Positions 10,980 to 22,452 of a stretch of 60,000 nt of DNA are shown in pieces. The notes under the pieces were generated by a model that saw only the letters and a list, made by a program, of their open reading frames with translations, did not search any database and was not told the origin of the DNA. This DNA comes from Takakia lepidozioides (taxonomy: Eukaryota > Streptophyta > Takakiopsida > Takakiales > Takakiaceae): contig CM060732.1 of the NCBI GenBank assembly GCA_030704615.1, positions 35,819,053 to 35,879,052 on the forward strand. The letters run 5' to 3'. The first letter of the stretch is position 1. Each line of letters starts with the position of its first letter. The position numbers and the translations under genes were made by a program.

Positions 10980-11221
10980 CTGCAGCATGGTGCTTTCATC
11001 TCTGAAGCTAAAGATCAAATGCCAAGGTCTACCACCTCGTAACCCACATCGCCTCCGCTTCTAACAACCAAGAGCTCCACGGTGCTCCTTGCCTAACAAC
11101 CTGCAACATGGTGCTTTCATCTCTGAAGCTGAAGATCGAATGCCAAGGTCTACCACCTCGTAACCCACATCGCCTCCGCTTCTAACAACCAAGAGCTCCA
11201 CGGTGCTTGCCCTAAAAACAG
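10980..11221 (+). repeat. Tandem duplication, period 121 bp
   Basis: Two adjacent near-identical copies, 10980-11100 and 11101-11221, each begin CTGCARCATGGTGCTTTC and run through CCACCTCGTAACCCACATCG to GAGCTCCACGGTGC. They differ at only a few positions, so the duplication is recent compared with the surrounding decay. Confidence 0.9.
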
Positions 11222-11610
11222 TGTGAGGCACCACACACTGTTTTCAAACATCTGTGGTGCATGTTTTCCCTGCAGCTGCCCATCACTTACAAAGTTTTTT
11301 AATATATATATATATATATATTTAACTTGCACCATAGCTGCCCTGAAAACAATGTGCGACAACCCATCCCACACAAGATTTTTTTTTTTTCTTAAACCTG
11401 CACCGTAGATGCCCTAAAAACAGTGTGCGGCACCGCACACCGCACACTGTTTCTAAGGCGTCTGCGGTGCACGTTTTCTCTGCAGCTGCCCATCCCTTAC
11501 ACCGTTTTTTTTTTTTTTTTTTTTTTTTTCTCGTTCCCACGCACATGCCCTGAAAACAGTGTGCGACACCGCACACTGTTTTTGGGCATCTGCGGTGCTC
11601 TGCAGATGCC
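11199..11610. repeat. Array of foldback (hairpin) repeats with poly-T and AT tracts
   Basis: Three imperfect foldbacks share the arm GATGCCCTAAAAACAGTGTG and its reverse complement. They lie at 11214-11244, 11400-11470 and 11539-11598. A half copy lies near 11325-11360. Between them are CTGCAGCTGCCCATC spacers followed by simple tracts: (AT)n at 11302-11321, T12 at 11379-11390 and T25 at 11505-11529. The structure resembles a nested MITE/foldback array. It encodes nothing. Confidence 0.75.
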
Positions 11611-12006
11611 CATCCCACATGCGCAAATTTTTATTTATTTTTTTGCATGTAAGTACTCAGAACACTCTCCCGAAAGGCAAAAAATGACCTGCAGGTGAGG
11701 AAGAGGCAAAAGAAAGGGGAAGGGGAAAGGAACCCAAATAGGTCTCTTTTCATTATCGGTTTGTTTGGAACATGCGGCATAAGTCGGCATACTGTAAATG
11801 TTTATTCCCACGGTATTAGGTCCCTTGGGTATATGCACCTTTTCTTTCGCCAAACATCTGCTGACATGGCAGACGCTCACGCTTACGTGGCGTGAACGCC
11901 ACGTCATGCAGATGGAGCCTGGGCTCACGCCACGTCAGCTAGCGTGAGCTCAGCTCCTAGGCTCATGGGGCTGGGCTCATGATCTAGCTGCCCTTTTTTT
12001 CGAGGA
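11611..12006. repeat. Gene-free repeat flank with second CCACGTCAGC cluster
   Basis: The cluster at about 11870-11950 contains GACGCTCACGC, ACGTGGCGTGAACGCCACGT (a near-perfect palindrome) and GCTCACGCCACGTCAGC. It matches the cluster at 10195-10400, so the block 10195-11950 may be one repeat unit bounded by related ends. No coding region is seen. Confidence 0.5.
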
Positions 12007-13067
12007 GTGCTCATTTTCCTGTGCCTTTGGCATGTCTGGAGAGCTTGGGTGAAGCAATCACGTAAGAAAACCAAAGATCATGTCATTGCGGCAAACTTGC
12101 TGAAAGATATAGGAGACCTCATGTACTGTAGAGGTGGACCAAACAATCCCAAAAAAAGACTTGCGTGGGTTGCAACAACAATCCGAGGCATGAGAAAGAA
12201 ATATCCGTACGGGCATGAATTTCTGGACTACATCAACACCGAATGGGCTCTTAAAATAACAATGTGGTGTACAGCAACTCCCTATGTTCCACACGTTAGT
12301 CAAGACATAAATGCTAGCATTGAGGTATACCATGGAAACTTGAAGGCAAGACTGAGGATGGGGAAAGGCAAAATGACAGGGCGTAGAGTCGATTGGCTGA
12401 TATGAGAACTCACTGCCGTGTGCTAACACATTATTGGTACGCAATTCACTTGAAGACTCGCGGATTCATAAGGAATGACAAACATGAAACTTACATGTCC
12501 AGTTCTGTCTTTGCGGCACGCGACATCCCAGCTTGCAATGTTATTCTTCCGCTGCATCTTGGACAACCAGCGTATGTTCTAAGCACCAATTAACCAAACA
12601 CAACTTACGTTGTTTACAACCCCACCTGCGACTGGGTGTCTTGCACTTGCCCATGGCCAGTGAAGGGTAATATGTGCAAACATCAAATCCGAGTTCTGAA
12701 GTTGCTTCATCCACACTTGCAGGAATGACTCATAATACGCGCTTGTGGCACGGCGCTGGGAACCATTCATGGATGATTGCATAATCTGCTGTGGCATAAT
12801 GCGAGCGGCGACGACCAACAGGGTTTGGGAAATGCATATGACGGACCTTCCACATATGACTTTCCCTATGATGTGGAGCATGTCCTCGTACCAGCTTCCA
12901 TGGACGAAGAATTTGCAGACATACTTCACATTGTTGACGATGACAAATACTTGGAGAAACATGTGTTGTCATGTCTTCAAATCTGTAGGGGGCAGTTTGT
13001 TGATATCTTGGCCAAGACTGCTGCAGGAATGTTGCATCATGCGGCAGCAAAAACTTCCTTAATGTAA
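12007..13067 (+). pseudogene. Second MULE-type transposase relic, C-terminal half with SWIM finger
   Basis: The first frame reads LWHVWRAWVKQSRKKTKDHV, then YCRGGPNNPKKRLAWV, then IEVYHGNLKARLRMGKG and RRVDWLI, followed by TGA near 12403. Homology continues in another frame with VLTHYWYAIHLKTRGFI to 12593, where TAA interrupts. The same frame then gives YVVYNPTCDWVSCTCPWPVK and MCKHQIRVLKLLHPHLQE, a CxC...CxH SWIM zinc finger. A last segment at 12777-13067 (HNASGDDQQGLGNAYDG ... ILAKTAAGMLHHAAAK) completes the tail. The sequence differs from the 6273-9754 transposase, so it is a different family. The N-terminal catalytic half is missing. It lies just right of the repeat block ending near 11950. 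Confidence 0.7.
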
Positions 13068-13384
13068 ATGACAACAACAATATGTCGCTGAAAATGAAAC
13101 ATGATTTCGTGGAAGCATGGAAAATGTGACCCAGAGTCTTGTGGAAAACAGGCAAGAGGGTTGGTGCCCCAACACCTGCAGCACATATATAATCCACAAT
13201 CCGTAAGGTTGCAGACCGTATATCTGTTGTAAAGTAGAGTCCAAAATGCAGGAAATGCTACACTGTCATTCTCCCGATGAAATAAAAAATCTGCAGTATG
13301 ATTGCATGTGCACAAGACTTTGCTCAATAGACATTTAGTTTGCCCAGCACACCAAGTGAACACATTCATAATGCCCATCGTGTG

Positions 13385-13790
13385 GGCTAAGTCTGTTGGA
13401 TTTAGTGTACGAGCTGTCAGACTGCTCACCAGTTTGTTATTCAGTGTCATGAACAGACCAGTATTCCAACTCGTCTACTGAACAGTCTGTCAAACAGTCT
13501 TGTACCGAATCTCCGCGGTCTTCTAACCAGTCTGTTGTCTTCGAACTAGATACATTTGCAGTCTCTGAACTAGTCTGTTGAATGTCTTCTAACCCAAGTA
13601 TCTGCGGTCTTCTATCCAGTCTGCTGGCAAACTTCTAACCAGACACATTGGCGATGTCAAACCAGTCTGCTGACAGTCTTCTAACCAGAGTCTCCGTAGT
13701 CTTCTAAGCAGTCTGTTCATAGTCTTCTAACCAATTTGACCTGTTCATCACCAGACTCCATGTAGTCTTCAGCCAGGTTCCATTCACATA
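13385..13790. repeat. Degenerate minisatellite built on GTCTTCTAACCAGTCTG
   Basis: Variants of GTCTTCTAACCAGTCTGTTG occur many times over about 400 bp (for example near 13507, 13600, 13675, 13700 and 13725). Spacing is roughly 30-40 bp and divergence is heavy. A further weak run of GTCTGCTGACTAG-like words continues to about 13880. It has no coding content. The stretch 13068-13384 shows no recognisable gene. Confidence 0.6.
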
Positions 13791-14072
13791 TATTCTTTAT
13801 TCATGTAGTCGGCCGAGCAGTCAGGTGACCAGTCTGCTGACTAGACTACGGTCTGTCTGTTCACTACTACAGTCCCGGTCTGCTCGAAATCGTAATGGAC
13901 TGTACTACATACGGCTGTCGACAAATGGACTGTACAACAAAACAACGCAGAACCCAGAGCCAACAACAGTATTCATCATGAGTTAATGGATGAGTAAGCG
14001 AAGGCATCAACATTCTTTATAGCAATACAAAGACTTCACGGAACATGTACAAAGACTTCGCAAGTCTACGTC

Positions 14073-14450
14073 CTATCTGTCATCCAGCTTTCTCCAAACT
14101 TTGCAAACCGTGCATGATATACTTTGCACACTGCAGTCTCTGGCCAAGTGCAAACTTAAAAGTAAATCAGGTTGACGTAAACGACACTCCCTTCTCTGCC
14201 TTTCTACTCTTATCGACCAAGTGGCTTTGGCTTTTACCCATTCATAAAACACTTGAATGAATGACATAACGTAAAAGCCACATTCCCAACTGAATGGTTG
14301 CTGGGGCACTTCGTGCTGGTGGAGTTGAAAGACACAAACAATCTCCTGCCACTCTAGTGACGAAACCGAATAGCCCAAACACTCTGCACGCGCAAGCAGC
14401 TTCCGAATCCATGGCAGAATAAATGGAGCATCATGCAGATTTGCAAACAT
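14073..14450 (-). pseudogene. Ulp1-like (C48) cysteine protease fragment
   Basis: A 125-codon minus-strand frame carries VFQLHQHEVPQQPFSWECGF followed by YVMSFIQVF. The Q...W-[DE]-C-G block matches the C-terminal catalytic segment of Ulp1/SENP-type peptidases, with the oxyanion Gln and nucleophile Cys. The upstream His and Asp are not clearly seen, and there is no start or N-terminal domain. Ulp1-like domains are frequently carried by MULE and CACTA elements in plants. Here the fragment lies convergent to the MULE relic at 12007-13067, so a transposon origin is likely. It could instead be a decayed host desumoylase exon. Confidence 0.5.
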
Positions 14451-15131
14451 TGTCGAACAGGTAGTTTAAGCGGACTTTCCGTTTTCAGTATATCATCGCC
14501 TTTTGTTTCCACGTCCATGCCATGTACAGCACAGAGGACACGCTACAGAACCTGCAAGAAACCCGTCGCAGTACCCTGGACACGATCGACAACGTGCCCC
14601 GCGCAACATGCGCACGTTCGAGGCAGCTACTTCCTTGTCGCCAAATGGTCGCCAAAAGAGAAGAACACTTAGTGGGTCGGGATCAACCCTTTCACTTCAT
14701 ACTTGACCAGAGCTGACCAACCCTGGTCGTTCATACCGACCGCGATCCAAGATATTCAGGAACCGTCCATATATTAAAATGCAACGGTCCGGATTGTTTG
14801 TTTAGACACTTAGGGCTGGAAATCCTTGGTGGTTTTCGTTCCGGGCCGGGCCAATACGAACGCCCGATTGGCGAGGAACCCGGACGGCACCTTGGCTGTC
14901 GGCGCCTCTCGTCTCGCAGCGCAAACCCTGAACCCTCTCCACACATCCCTGTGCGCAGCGCGGGAGGAATTGAAGCTGCTGCCTTCTCCTTCTCGTGCTG
15001 AAGAATTCTGTGGGAGGCAGCTGCAGATCAGCTGTGCAGCAGACGTGCACAGGAAGCGGGATTCGTGGTAGCAGCTGACGATCGTGGCGTCCAGAAAATG
15101 CACAGAGGCGGGCATCCGCAGATTACTGCGG
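14451..15131 (+). other. Upstream region and 5' UTR of the RH3-type helicase
   Basis: No TATA box is clear. The stretch contains GGGCCGGGCC (about 14843) and AAACCCTGAACCC (about 14922), which resemble the site II and telo-box words common upstream of plant translation- and ribosome-related genes. A codon-preserving frame opens at 15084 with GTG, but the first in-frame ATG is 15132. Confidence 0.4.
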
Positions 15132-18100
15132 ATGCCAGCAATGGCTGCCGGCCCCGGCAGCCTTGCTCATCCCGTGCCTCTGTCTATTGAACGCACTATA
15201 CGCAGCCTGGCTGGCAGTGCGAGACAGTGCTCTTCGGCATTGTCGCTGATCGCATGTGATGCAGGCCAGCTGGAGGGGAGCGAGCCTCCCCTTCAGGGTC
15301 CGATTTCGTTTCCTAGGGATGGATTGGTACCAGGGGAGAGATTGTGGGCATTTGAGACTGCTCGGGGCCTGCATTCGTCAACAGGGATACACAAGGCAGC
15401 AGCAGCAGAGAGCAGTGAAGCGGCCAGTGACTTCCCTCCCCTTCCGGAGTGGTCGGAGACCGACGGGGCCGCGTTCTCGCCAAGTAGTGACAACAGGGTG
15501 TTTGGGTACCCGTCGGAGGACAGGCATCAAGATACTTTCCGTGGAAGGAATGATAGGGAGGGTAGGGGGGTACACGCGACTAAACCGGCGGCTGCCGTTG
15601 ATGAATTGGCTATTGCCAGTTTGGGAGTCTCTGAAGAAATTGTTGCTGCCCTTGCCAAGCGTGGGATTACGCACCTTTTCCCCATTCAGGTGTGTGATTT
15701 GCTGTAGAAGGCAATGGAGGCAACTAGAGATTGCAGGTCTTGCTAATCTCTACCAATATTCTCAATTGGGGTGGTGATAATGGTTAGGACTGCCCCCATG
15801 AAAGGGTATCGCTTGGTAGTCTTACCTCAACACGAAACAACAACTTTTGTTATTTTAGATCGCACAATGAGAAGTATTCATTTGAAAGATCGTCTATGCT
15901 GCAAAGCTTGTAGTTGTTGTCCTTACGGTGGTGCTCATGAACTTCTAAGGTTTTCCTGTATAATCGTAGCATAACTTCAGCATATGAGTATCCTGAGTCT
16001 AATGAGGGCACTTCTGAATCGTATGACTTGTGCTCCACGGATTAATGTCCATGTATGGATTGCATTTTGTGGTTTTTAAGCATAGCATTGGGGGGATGGT
16101 TGGACAGAGGGCTGTTTTAGAGCCTGCAATGAAAGGACGTGACCTCATTGCCCGCGCCAAGACTGGCACTGGGAAAACTCTTGCCTTTGGCATTCCAATC
16201 ATCCGGCATATAGTAGAGGAGAATGATCAAAACCGGCTAGTCAGGTGTGCTCTTCCTGTCATGATGAGATCAGATATTTTGTGCTTCATTTCATATATCT
16301 GCAGGTTACTTTTTTGAGAAGTGTAATCTCCGCCTTTTTGCTGGGCCTCTTTCTACATTTTTGTTTGTCTCATATCTCACTAGCGCACATCCCAGGATCT
16401 GTCTTTGTAAATCCTAACTTGAACTGTGGGTGAGAGAAGGCACCGTGTTGGGAGACCGCCACGTTCACTGGTTCTGGCTCCCACCCGGGAGTTGGCAAAG
16501 CAAGTGGAGCGGGAGTTTATGGAGTCTGCACCAATGTTGTCCACAATATGTGTATATGGTGGTGTGTCCATCATCTTGCAGCAGAGGCAGCTGCAGCGCG
16601 GTGTGGATGTGGCAGTAGGCACACCCGGACGAATCATTGATTTGATTGACCGCGGGTCATTGAACCTGCAGGATGTGCGCTTCCTGGTTTTGGATGAGGC
16701 TGACCAAATGCTGGCAGTTGGGTTTGAGGAAGATGTGGAGCGCATTCTAGAGAGGCTGCCCCAGCATCGGCAGGGAATGTTGTTTTCAGCCACAATGCCT
16801 GCATGGGTGAAAAAACTTGCACGGAAGTACTTGAGGGACCCCTTGCTCATTGACCTGGTATTACCCTGTCTTTTGTTATATGTTGCATGATATACGGAGA
16901 TGTGGTTGTGTTTCTGAAGGTTTTAGGTCTTATTGTGAGTGATATGTGTGTTTTGAGTTGAGCTTAATTGGTCTTATTCTGAAATTCTTCTACTTGTTAA
17001 GGATAGTAAGGTCAATTGTGGCACGATTCAGAGTTGGTGCCAACTGCAGACTTCACTGATGGATTGATTATGCAATTGGCAGGTTGGGGATTCAGATGAG
17101 AAGTTGGCAGAGGGCATCAAGATCCATGCTATTTCAACAGTGCCTGCTGCCAAGCGTGCCATTCTGCATGATCTAATAACAGTGAGTACAGGCTTCAACA
17201 CTCCTGTTGGTTTGACAAGGCACTAAGTTTAAAGAATCACTATTGGCAAACCTAGTTGGATGCCCCCAAAATTATTCATTTTATCCACAACTAAAATCCT
17301 TGGGTCGGCCTGGTTTGGCAGGTGTATGGCAAAGGGGGGAAGTCAATTGTGTTCACACAAACAAAAAGAGATGCAGATGAAGTTGCATTGGCAATGGGGC
17401 GGACAGTGGGCTGTGAGGCCTTGCACGGTGACATCTCCCAGAATCAGCGGGAGAAGACACTTGATTCTTTTCGTGAAGGCAAGATTTCAGTGCTGGTGGC
17501 TACTGATGTGGCCGCGCGGGGACTCGATGTCCCAAATGTGGACCTGGTTTGCTGCTACCTCCCTAAATCCCTTACCCATAATCTGTCAGTATGAGCCATG
17601 TTTGCAAGTGAGTCTGAACACATCTGTTCATTTCAGTTGCGGGTCCGCTATTTCCTAATGCATTCAGTTTCTGCAAAGTGATCAGTAACAGTTTGCTGTT
17701 TTGTTTGTTGGGGCCTCCCTCCTCCCTCATCTTTTATAGGTTGACAGTCCTCCCTTGGTCAGCTTGTTTGTTTTCAGTAGACTTGGGTATATTAGCCTAG
17801 CAGATGTTTGCTGACAAGTATGTCAGGTGCTGATGGAAAGAAGATAGGTACCAGTGGTGGCAATGTTTTGTCCTACCTGGCTTTTGAAGCTTTTTTTGGA
17901 AGTACTTCACGCCATATTAATAGTTCCCCATGGCTGAGTTTCAGGTTACAGGCGTATTCGGTCTGACATAGAACTTGGGATGGGGAACTTGCAGGTGATA
18001 CACTATGAGATACCCAATGATCCTGAGACATTTGTGCATCGCACTGGTCGAACAGGTCGTGCAGGGAAAAAAGGGACTGCCATCCTCATGTATTCAGATC

Positions 18101-19884
18101 ATCAAGTGCAGTCAATGCGGTTAATAGAAAAGGATGTAGGGTGTAAATTTGAGCAAATTGGAGCTCCTGGCATGAGCGACGTAATGCTTGCCAGCACTGA
18201 GCAGGTGACACAGATGGTAAAGCGTGTAAACCCTCAGTTGACCCAGGTTTTCCTTCCAACTGCGGAGTCCCTTTTGGACGAGCAGGGCCCGAGTGCTTTT
18301 GCTGCTGCCCTTGCACATATAAGTGGATTCAGTCAGCTACCTCCGTCCCGCTCTCTCCTCACTTATGAGGCGGTATGTATGGATCACACTGCTTCTTAAT
18401 CTGTTAGTGGCCCTTCTCATGGTTTCAGAGATTTCAACTCACAGATAAATAGGGGTAAGAGGGAGTTGTGAAAAGGTTGTCAAAAGACAATTAGATACAG
18501 GAATAATACCAAGAGTCTTTGGTGTTAGTGTGTGGAAGCCCCAATTTAGAAAGATGACGAGGAATTATGGGAGCAGGTTTGGTCTGTCAAAATGTGGTGG
18601 CTCTCTATAAGGCAAGTGAGACTTAATGCTAGCTAACAGACAAGGCTTTGAGTAGGGTGCCCCCTTTGCAGAAGGGTGATGCTGTGCCTAAATTACACAG
18701 GATGCATATGCGATGTGTGTGTTGCTACTAGATGTACTTGGGCACACTGATAGTTGCCAGAGCAAAGTAATAAGGACTGTTGTTGGTTTTGGATTTCAGG
18801 GATGGACTACATTGCGGCTGGTCCGCACACAGAGTGACTTGGTGCAACCCACGTCAGCACGGCTTATTAGTGGGATGTTAGCAAGCATCTACAAACCAGC
18901 AGCTGACAAAGTTGGAAAGATTTCCATGATTGATGATGCCAGGGTGAGTAAGGTCCTCATTGCTTTCTGTCTGGATGGGTATGTTGAGCAGGTGAGTGAA
19001 AGCACAGCTCCAGTGAGTTGGAATCCTTGAGAACCTCACAATTCAGTTTGTATGGTTGGAGGTGGCCAGGTGCAAGGAGCAGTGTTTGACTTGCCCGATG
19101 ATGTGGCGAAGGAGCTGCTTTCAATGCCAACAGATCATTCAGAATTTGTAATTGATGTGCCCAAACAGGTTAGGGTTCTCTAGCAAGAGCTCCTGCAGCT
19201 TATTCATTTCTAGAAACAGTCATGACAGGGTTGCTGGTGAAATAATTCTGATAAAACTCTTAGTTATGCCCTTGAGCTTGAAATCCTCCTAGTATTGAAA
19301 TATGTTGCTTCGGAATTTTGTACCCTGTGGCTAGTTTTCACTCAGCAGTTGTGATCATGTGGTAAGAGGTAGTGCCTGATCAATGACAATCAGTCACTTT
19401 TGCATGATGGTGGTACAGCTTCCAAAGCTAGAGAGGGACGAGTTTGCCACAAGAGGGCGTAGTGACATGTACGGGCGCTTCGCCCCAGGAGGTGGGGGCA
19501 GATCTACTGGCATGCGTAGTTCCTTTGACAATCGAGGTGGGAGCAGAGGAGTTCAATTTAGTGACCGTAGCCCCAGCAGATCGTCTGACCTGGAGACATA
19601 TGGCTTGTTACAGTCAAATCGTTCAGATAGACGGTAATGTCTCAATCTGTCTGGGCTTTCACAGGGGTAATGCTGATGCTGAAATTGTTTGTTGTGCAAC
19701 TGAAGACCCAGAAGGTCATTTGTGGGACCTGGAGACATAAGTATGCCGAGGCTTAAATTGCGTGTGCTTCTGATGCAGAGGGGATTCTTCCATTACATGT
19801 CATGTGTGTAACCAGCCAGGACATCGCGCTTCACACTGTCCAACAACTCGTTTCCAGCGACGCAGTTGGGGCAATGTAGAGTAG
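15132..19884 (+). CDS. RH3: RH3-type DEAD-box RNA helicase, organelle-targeted, ten exons
   Basis: Exons: 15132-15689, 16108-16244, 16437-16857, 17083-17181, 17322-17546, 17995-18372, 18800-18943, 19070-19168, 19419-19633, 19779-19884. They sum to 2382 nt, giving 793 residues in one frame. Helicase motifs: Q-motif region ending FPIQ (186), AKTGTGKT 203-210, PTRE 247-250, DEAD 318-321, SAT 349-351, [10 protein letters not shown] 465-474, HRTGRTGR 495-502. A GUCT-like domain begins GWTTLRLVR (607). An RG-rich tail follows, and a CCHC knuckle (C766, C769, H774, C779) ends the protein. Plant RH3 proteins share DEAD + GUCT + knuckle and act in chloroplast group II intron splicing and 50S ribosome assembly. 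The Ser/Ala/Arg-rich first ~100 residues fit a transit peptide (inference). The exon 3 acceptor lacks a good pyrimidine tract, so that edge is least certain. The residual doubt is chloroplast versus mitochondrial targeting. Confidence 0.93.
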
Positions 19885-22376
19885 ACATTGGGTAGGAGGC
19901 CTTTCATTTTGAGCCAGCTGCAGAGCTTACTTCATAAGTTTCTCCCTCTAAAAATTGGAGAATTATACCCATGTAGGGCATTTGATACTGTTTGTGCCCT
20001 CATGTAGTAGAACGGAAAATACTGTGGTGCATCGATCCATAATTCGCTAACCGGATCATGCTCTGTCAGTTTGAAGGAGCACGCAATGTTAATGAATATG
20101 GTACAGTTATCTAGGGTTAAGAAGTGTGAAGCATGGTCTAAAGGTGCATCACGTATCATTCGACAGACATTGACATGTTCTAAAAGCTATTTTTGGCCCC
20201 CTGTATTTCTTAAGCTACCTCCTGGTTGGCTGGCTGGTCTTACAAAATCTGTAAAACACATGAGCTGCAGTTAAAGTGTTGAGCTTCCTGTGTTCAGCCC
20301 TATTTGCCTGCCTCCCAAGTGATGCTCTGTGGTAGGGCAGAAAGGCTGTCAGTGGGGTCAGGGCAAAGATTGTTACCTGTCCTCTTTTCCTAGGACTGGA
20401 AGGGAGTGCTGAGTGGTGGAGTCTCTGCTAGTGCCAGCCAGAATCAAAGAGTGTGGGGGAGGTAGGACTGAGGTAGGACCATGTGCATGAAAACTTTTCT
20501 CATAGTCTTGTCATTAAGGGGTTCATCTGGAGGCAATTATTTAATGCTGTTTAAGTCCTGGGATTGTGGCTTACTGAGGGACAACCATGAAGTCCTGTAT
20601 CGATACTTCATTGTGAAGCTTGGCAGCTTCTGGATAGGTGTAACATCACCTTATCGGTGTTTTGTTGTTGGAATTTTACTCGTTTTTTGTAAGTGATCCT
20701 TTTCACTTGAATTCGTGTAATCAAGCATGGACCAAGCACACGTTGGGGACTGTGTGGATGACACGGGCTGTAAGTTTGCACCATTCTTGAGAACCTACCA
20801 TGAGGGCAGGAATGTCTGAAAGGCTGGAATCGCTCCTGTTTTTGTTGTTGTGAGCACGGCAGACATTAGAGCTTCTCTCAAATGGACTTCATCTTGTAAA
20901 CATTCAAAGAAGTCTCCAAATTGCAAAGAACTCCTTCCGGTATTTAGATATCAACCTTAGAATACACCAAAGTAAGCAATTGGTTCTAAGACCATCTGCT
21001 GGAGTAGAATTCTATCAGCACAACTAGTTCTTGGGGCTGAAGGCTTTCAGAATAGTGAGCAACAGAGGTGTTTGATTGTGATCATATTAACCAATAATGA
21101 AAACCCATGGGCTGGAATAGAAGTAGTCATTCAGGACCACTAAAAGAAATAGTAACTAGTGCCTAGTGCACAGCACAGGTTCAAAAGTCTATCACATTTC
21201 ATCAGTGCCTGGAGTTCACACAAATTGTAGAGAAAACTGTCACAAATGGGGAAAGAAAAGAACAATACCCTTCTGGAATGGATCTTGTTTATGTTAAGGG
21301 CCATTTGTGGAGCTCCCAAATCTGGGATATCCTTAATAATAGCCTTGGCATCATCATTGGCTAGGAAGTTGAGATCTCTCAAGTTACTACAAGTACAACT
21401 TGCAGGCTATGTGAAGATAGCAACTCAGGTGGTGTGAATTCAAGCTTGCAAGTGAGGGACTGAATGAGCTTATTTTGGTGGCTCACATTGTCTAATGTAG
21501 CATGCCATTCTACCCAATCATCCTCTTTGCAGCGGATTGTGCTGCCCTGTGTTATTGCCCCTCCCCTCTCTTCTACACCTCCCAGTAGTTGCATGCATAA
21601 ATCTACCTTGTATCATTGTCATTCCTGCTCTTAGGAAAGGGAAATGCCAACAAGTCAATGAGAACGGCATTGGTCCAACAACCCCTTTAACTCTCTGTCG
21701 ATCTTGCACTAGAGATTTGGTATAGGGGAAGGGCAGCTGATGAGGCCCTTCCACCGTTTAAGCATGCGTGAACGAGGGTGGTAGCTGACAACAGCAGAAT
21801 TCTTGTTGCACGCAGGAAAACTAAGAGACCGAGTCTTCGATCTTGGCATGGCTATGGAGACGAGAAGAAGCCCTGCTCTTGTACATTTGAAAGAAGGGCA
21901 GAGGATGGATCAATTCTAGACATGTGATCTCTATAGCATTCAACACAAGTGGAGGGATGCAAGGAACATACCTCCGTCGTGGAGATGGAAGTCGGTATGG
22001 CAGCGATCCCGAGCTCAGAAGGATTTGAACTCAAAAAATCACCAACCGAGTATCACGCAGATGATTAGGATTTGTATTGTTTTGAAGTTAACCTCCATGA
22101 ACCATGAAGGCTTTCAGGAGCGAGGGAGCAACTACCCGAAGGTCACAATGGACACAAGAGTGATGCCATGCACATGAAACGAAACACCATAACAAAAGGA
22201 GCCAGAACACTAAGGAGGCCACTAGCAAGTCTCATATGTATCATTGATATTGTGGCATTTGTGGAAGAGCAAGCAATGATGAAACCCTGTAAGACTTTAT
22301 TTACAATATGTACAATGGGTGAACGTGCATATGATGAGAAGTTCCCAAAAAGGGGGGGGGGGAGGAACAAGAAACA
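19885..22376. other. Gene-free interval after the helicase
   Basis: The first few hundred bases are presumably the helicase 3' UTR. I find no further gene, tRNA or recognisable transposon. There is a G run at about 22352-22362. Confidence 0.5.
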
Positions 22377-22452
22377 AGAGAAGAAAACAAAAAGCTATAG
22401 TAAGCTACTCAGCTAGAGAAGAAAACAAAAGCTATAGTAAGCTACTCAAGTA
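22377..22452. repeat. Tandem duplication, period 38 bp
   Basis: AGAGAAGAAAACAAAA followed by GCTATAGTAAGCTACTC appears twice, at 22377 and 22415, with one-base length differences in the A run. It lies at the 3' end of the non-LTR element on the minus strand. Confidence 0.85.

Noticed and set aside
11322-11618. Minus-strand frame with poly-lysine stretches
   Set aside because: The lysines come from T tracts between foldback repeats; there is no protein-like composition.
13037-13450. Minus-strand 137-codon frame rich in Cys
   Set aside because: It overlaps the end of the MULE relic on the other strand. The cysteines do not form a recognisable finger, so it was not called as a gene.
15084-15131. 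GTG-initiated N-terminal extension of the helicase
   Set aside because: A eukaryotic start needs ATG. The first in-frame ATG is at 15132 and gives a plausible transit peptide.
22000-22080. GTTCAAATCC on the minus strand, resembling a tRNA B box
   Set aside because: No A box, acceptor stem or cloverleaf pairing could be made around it.
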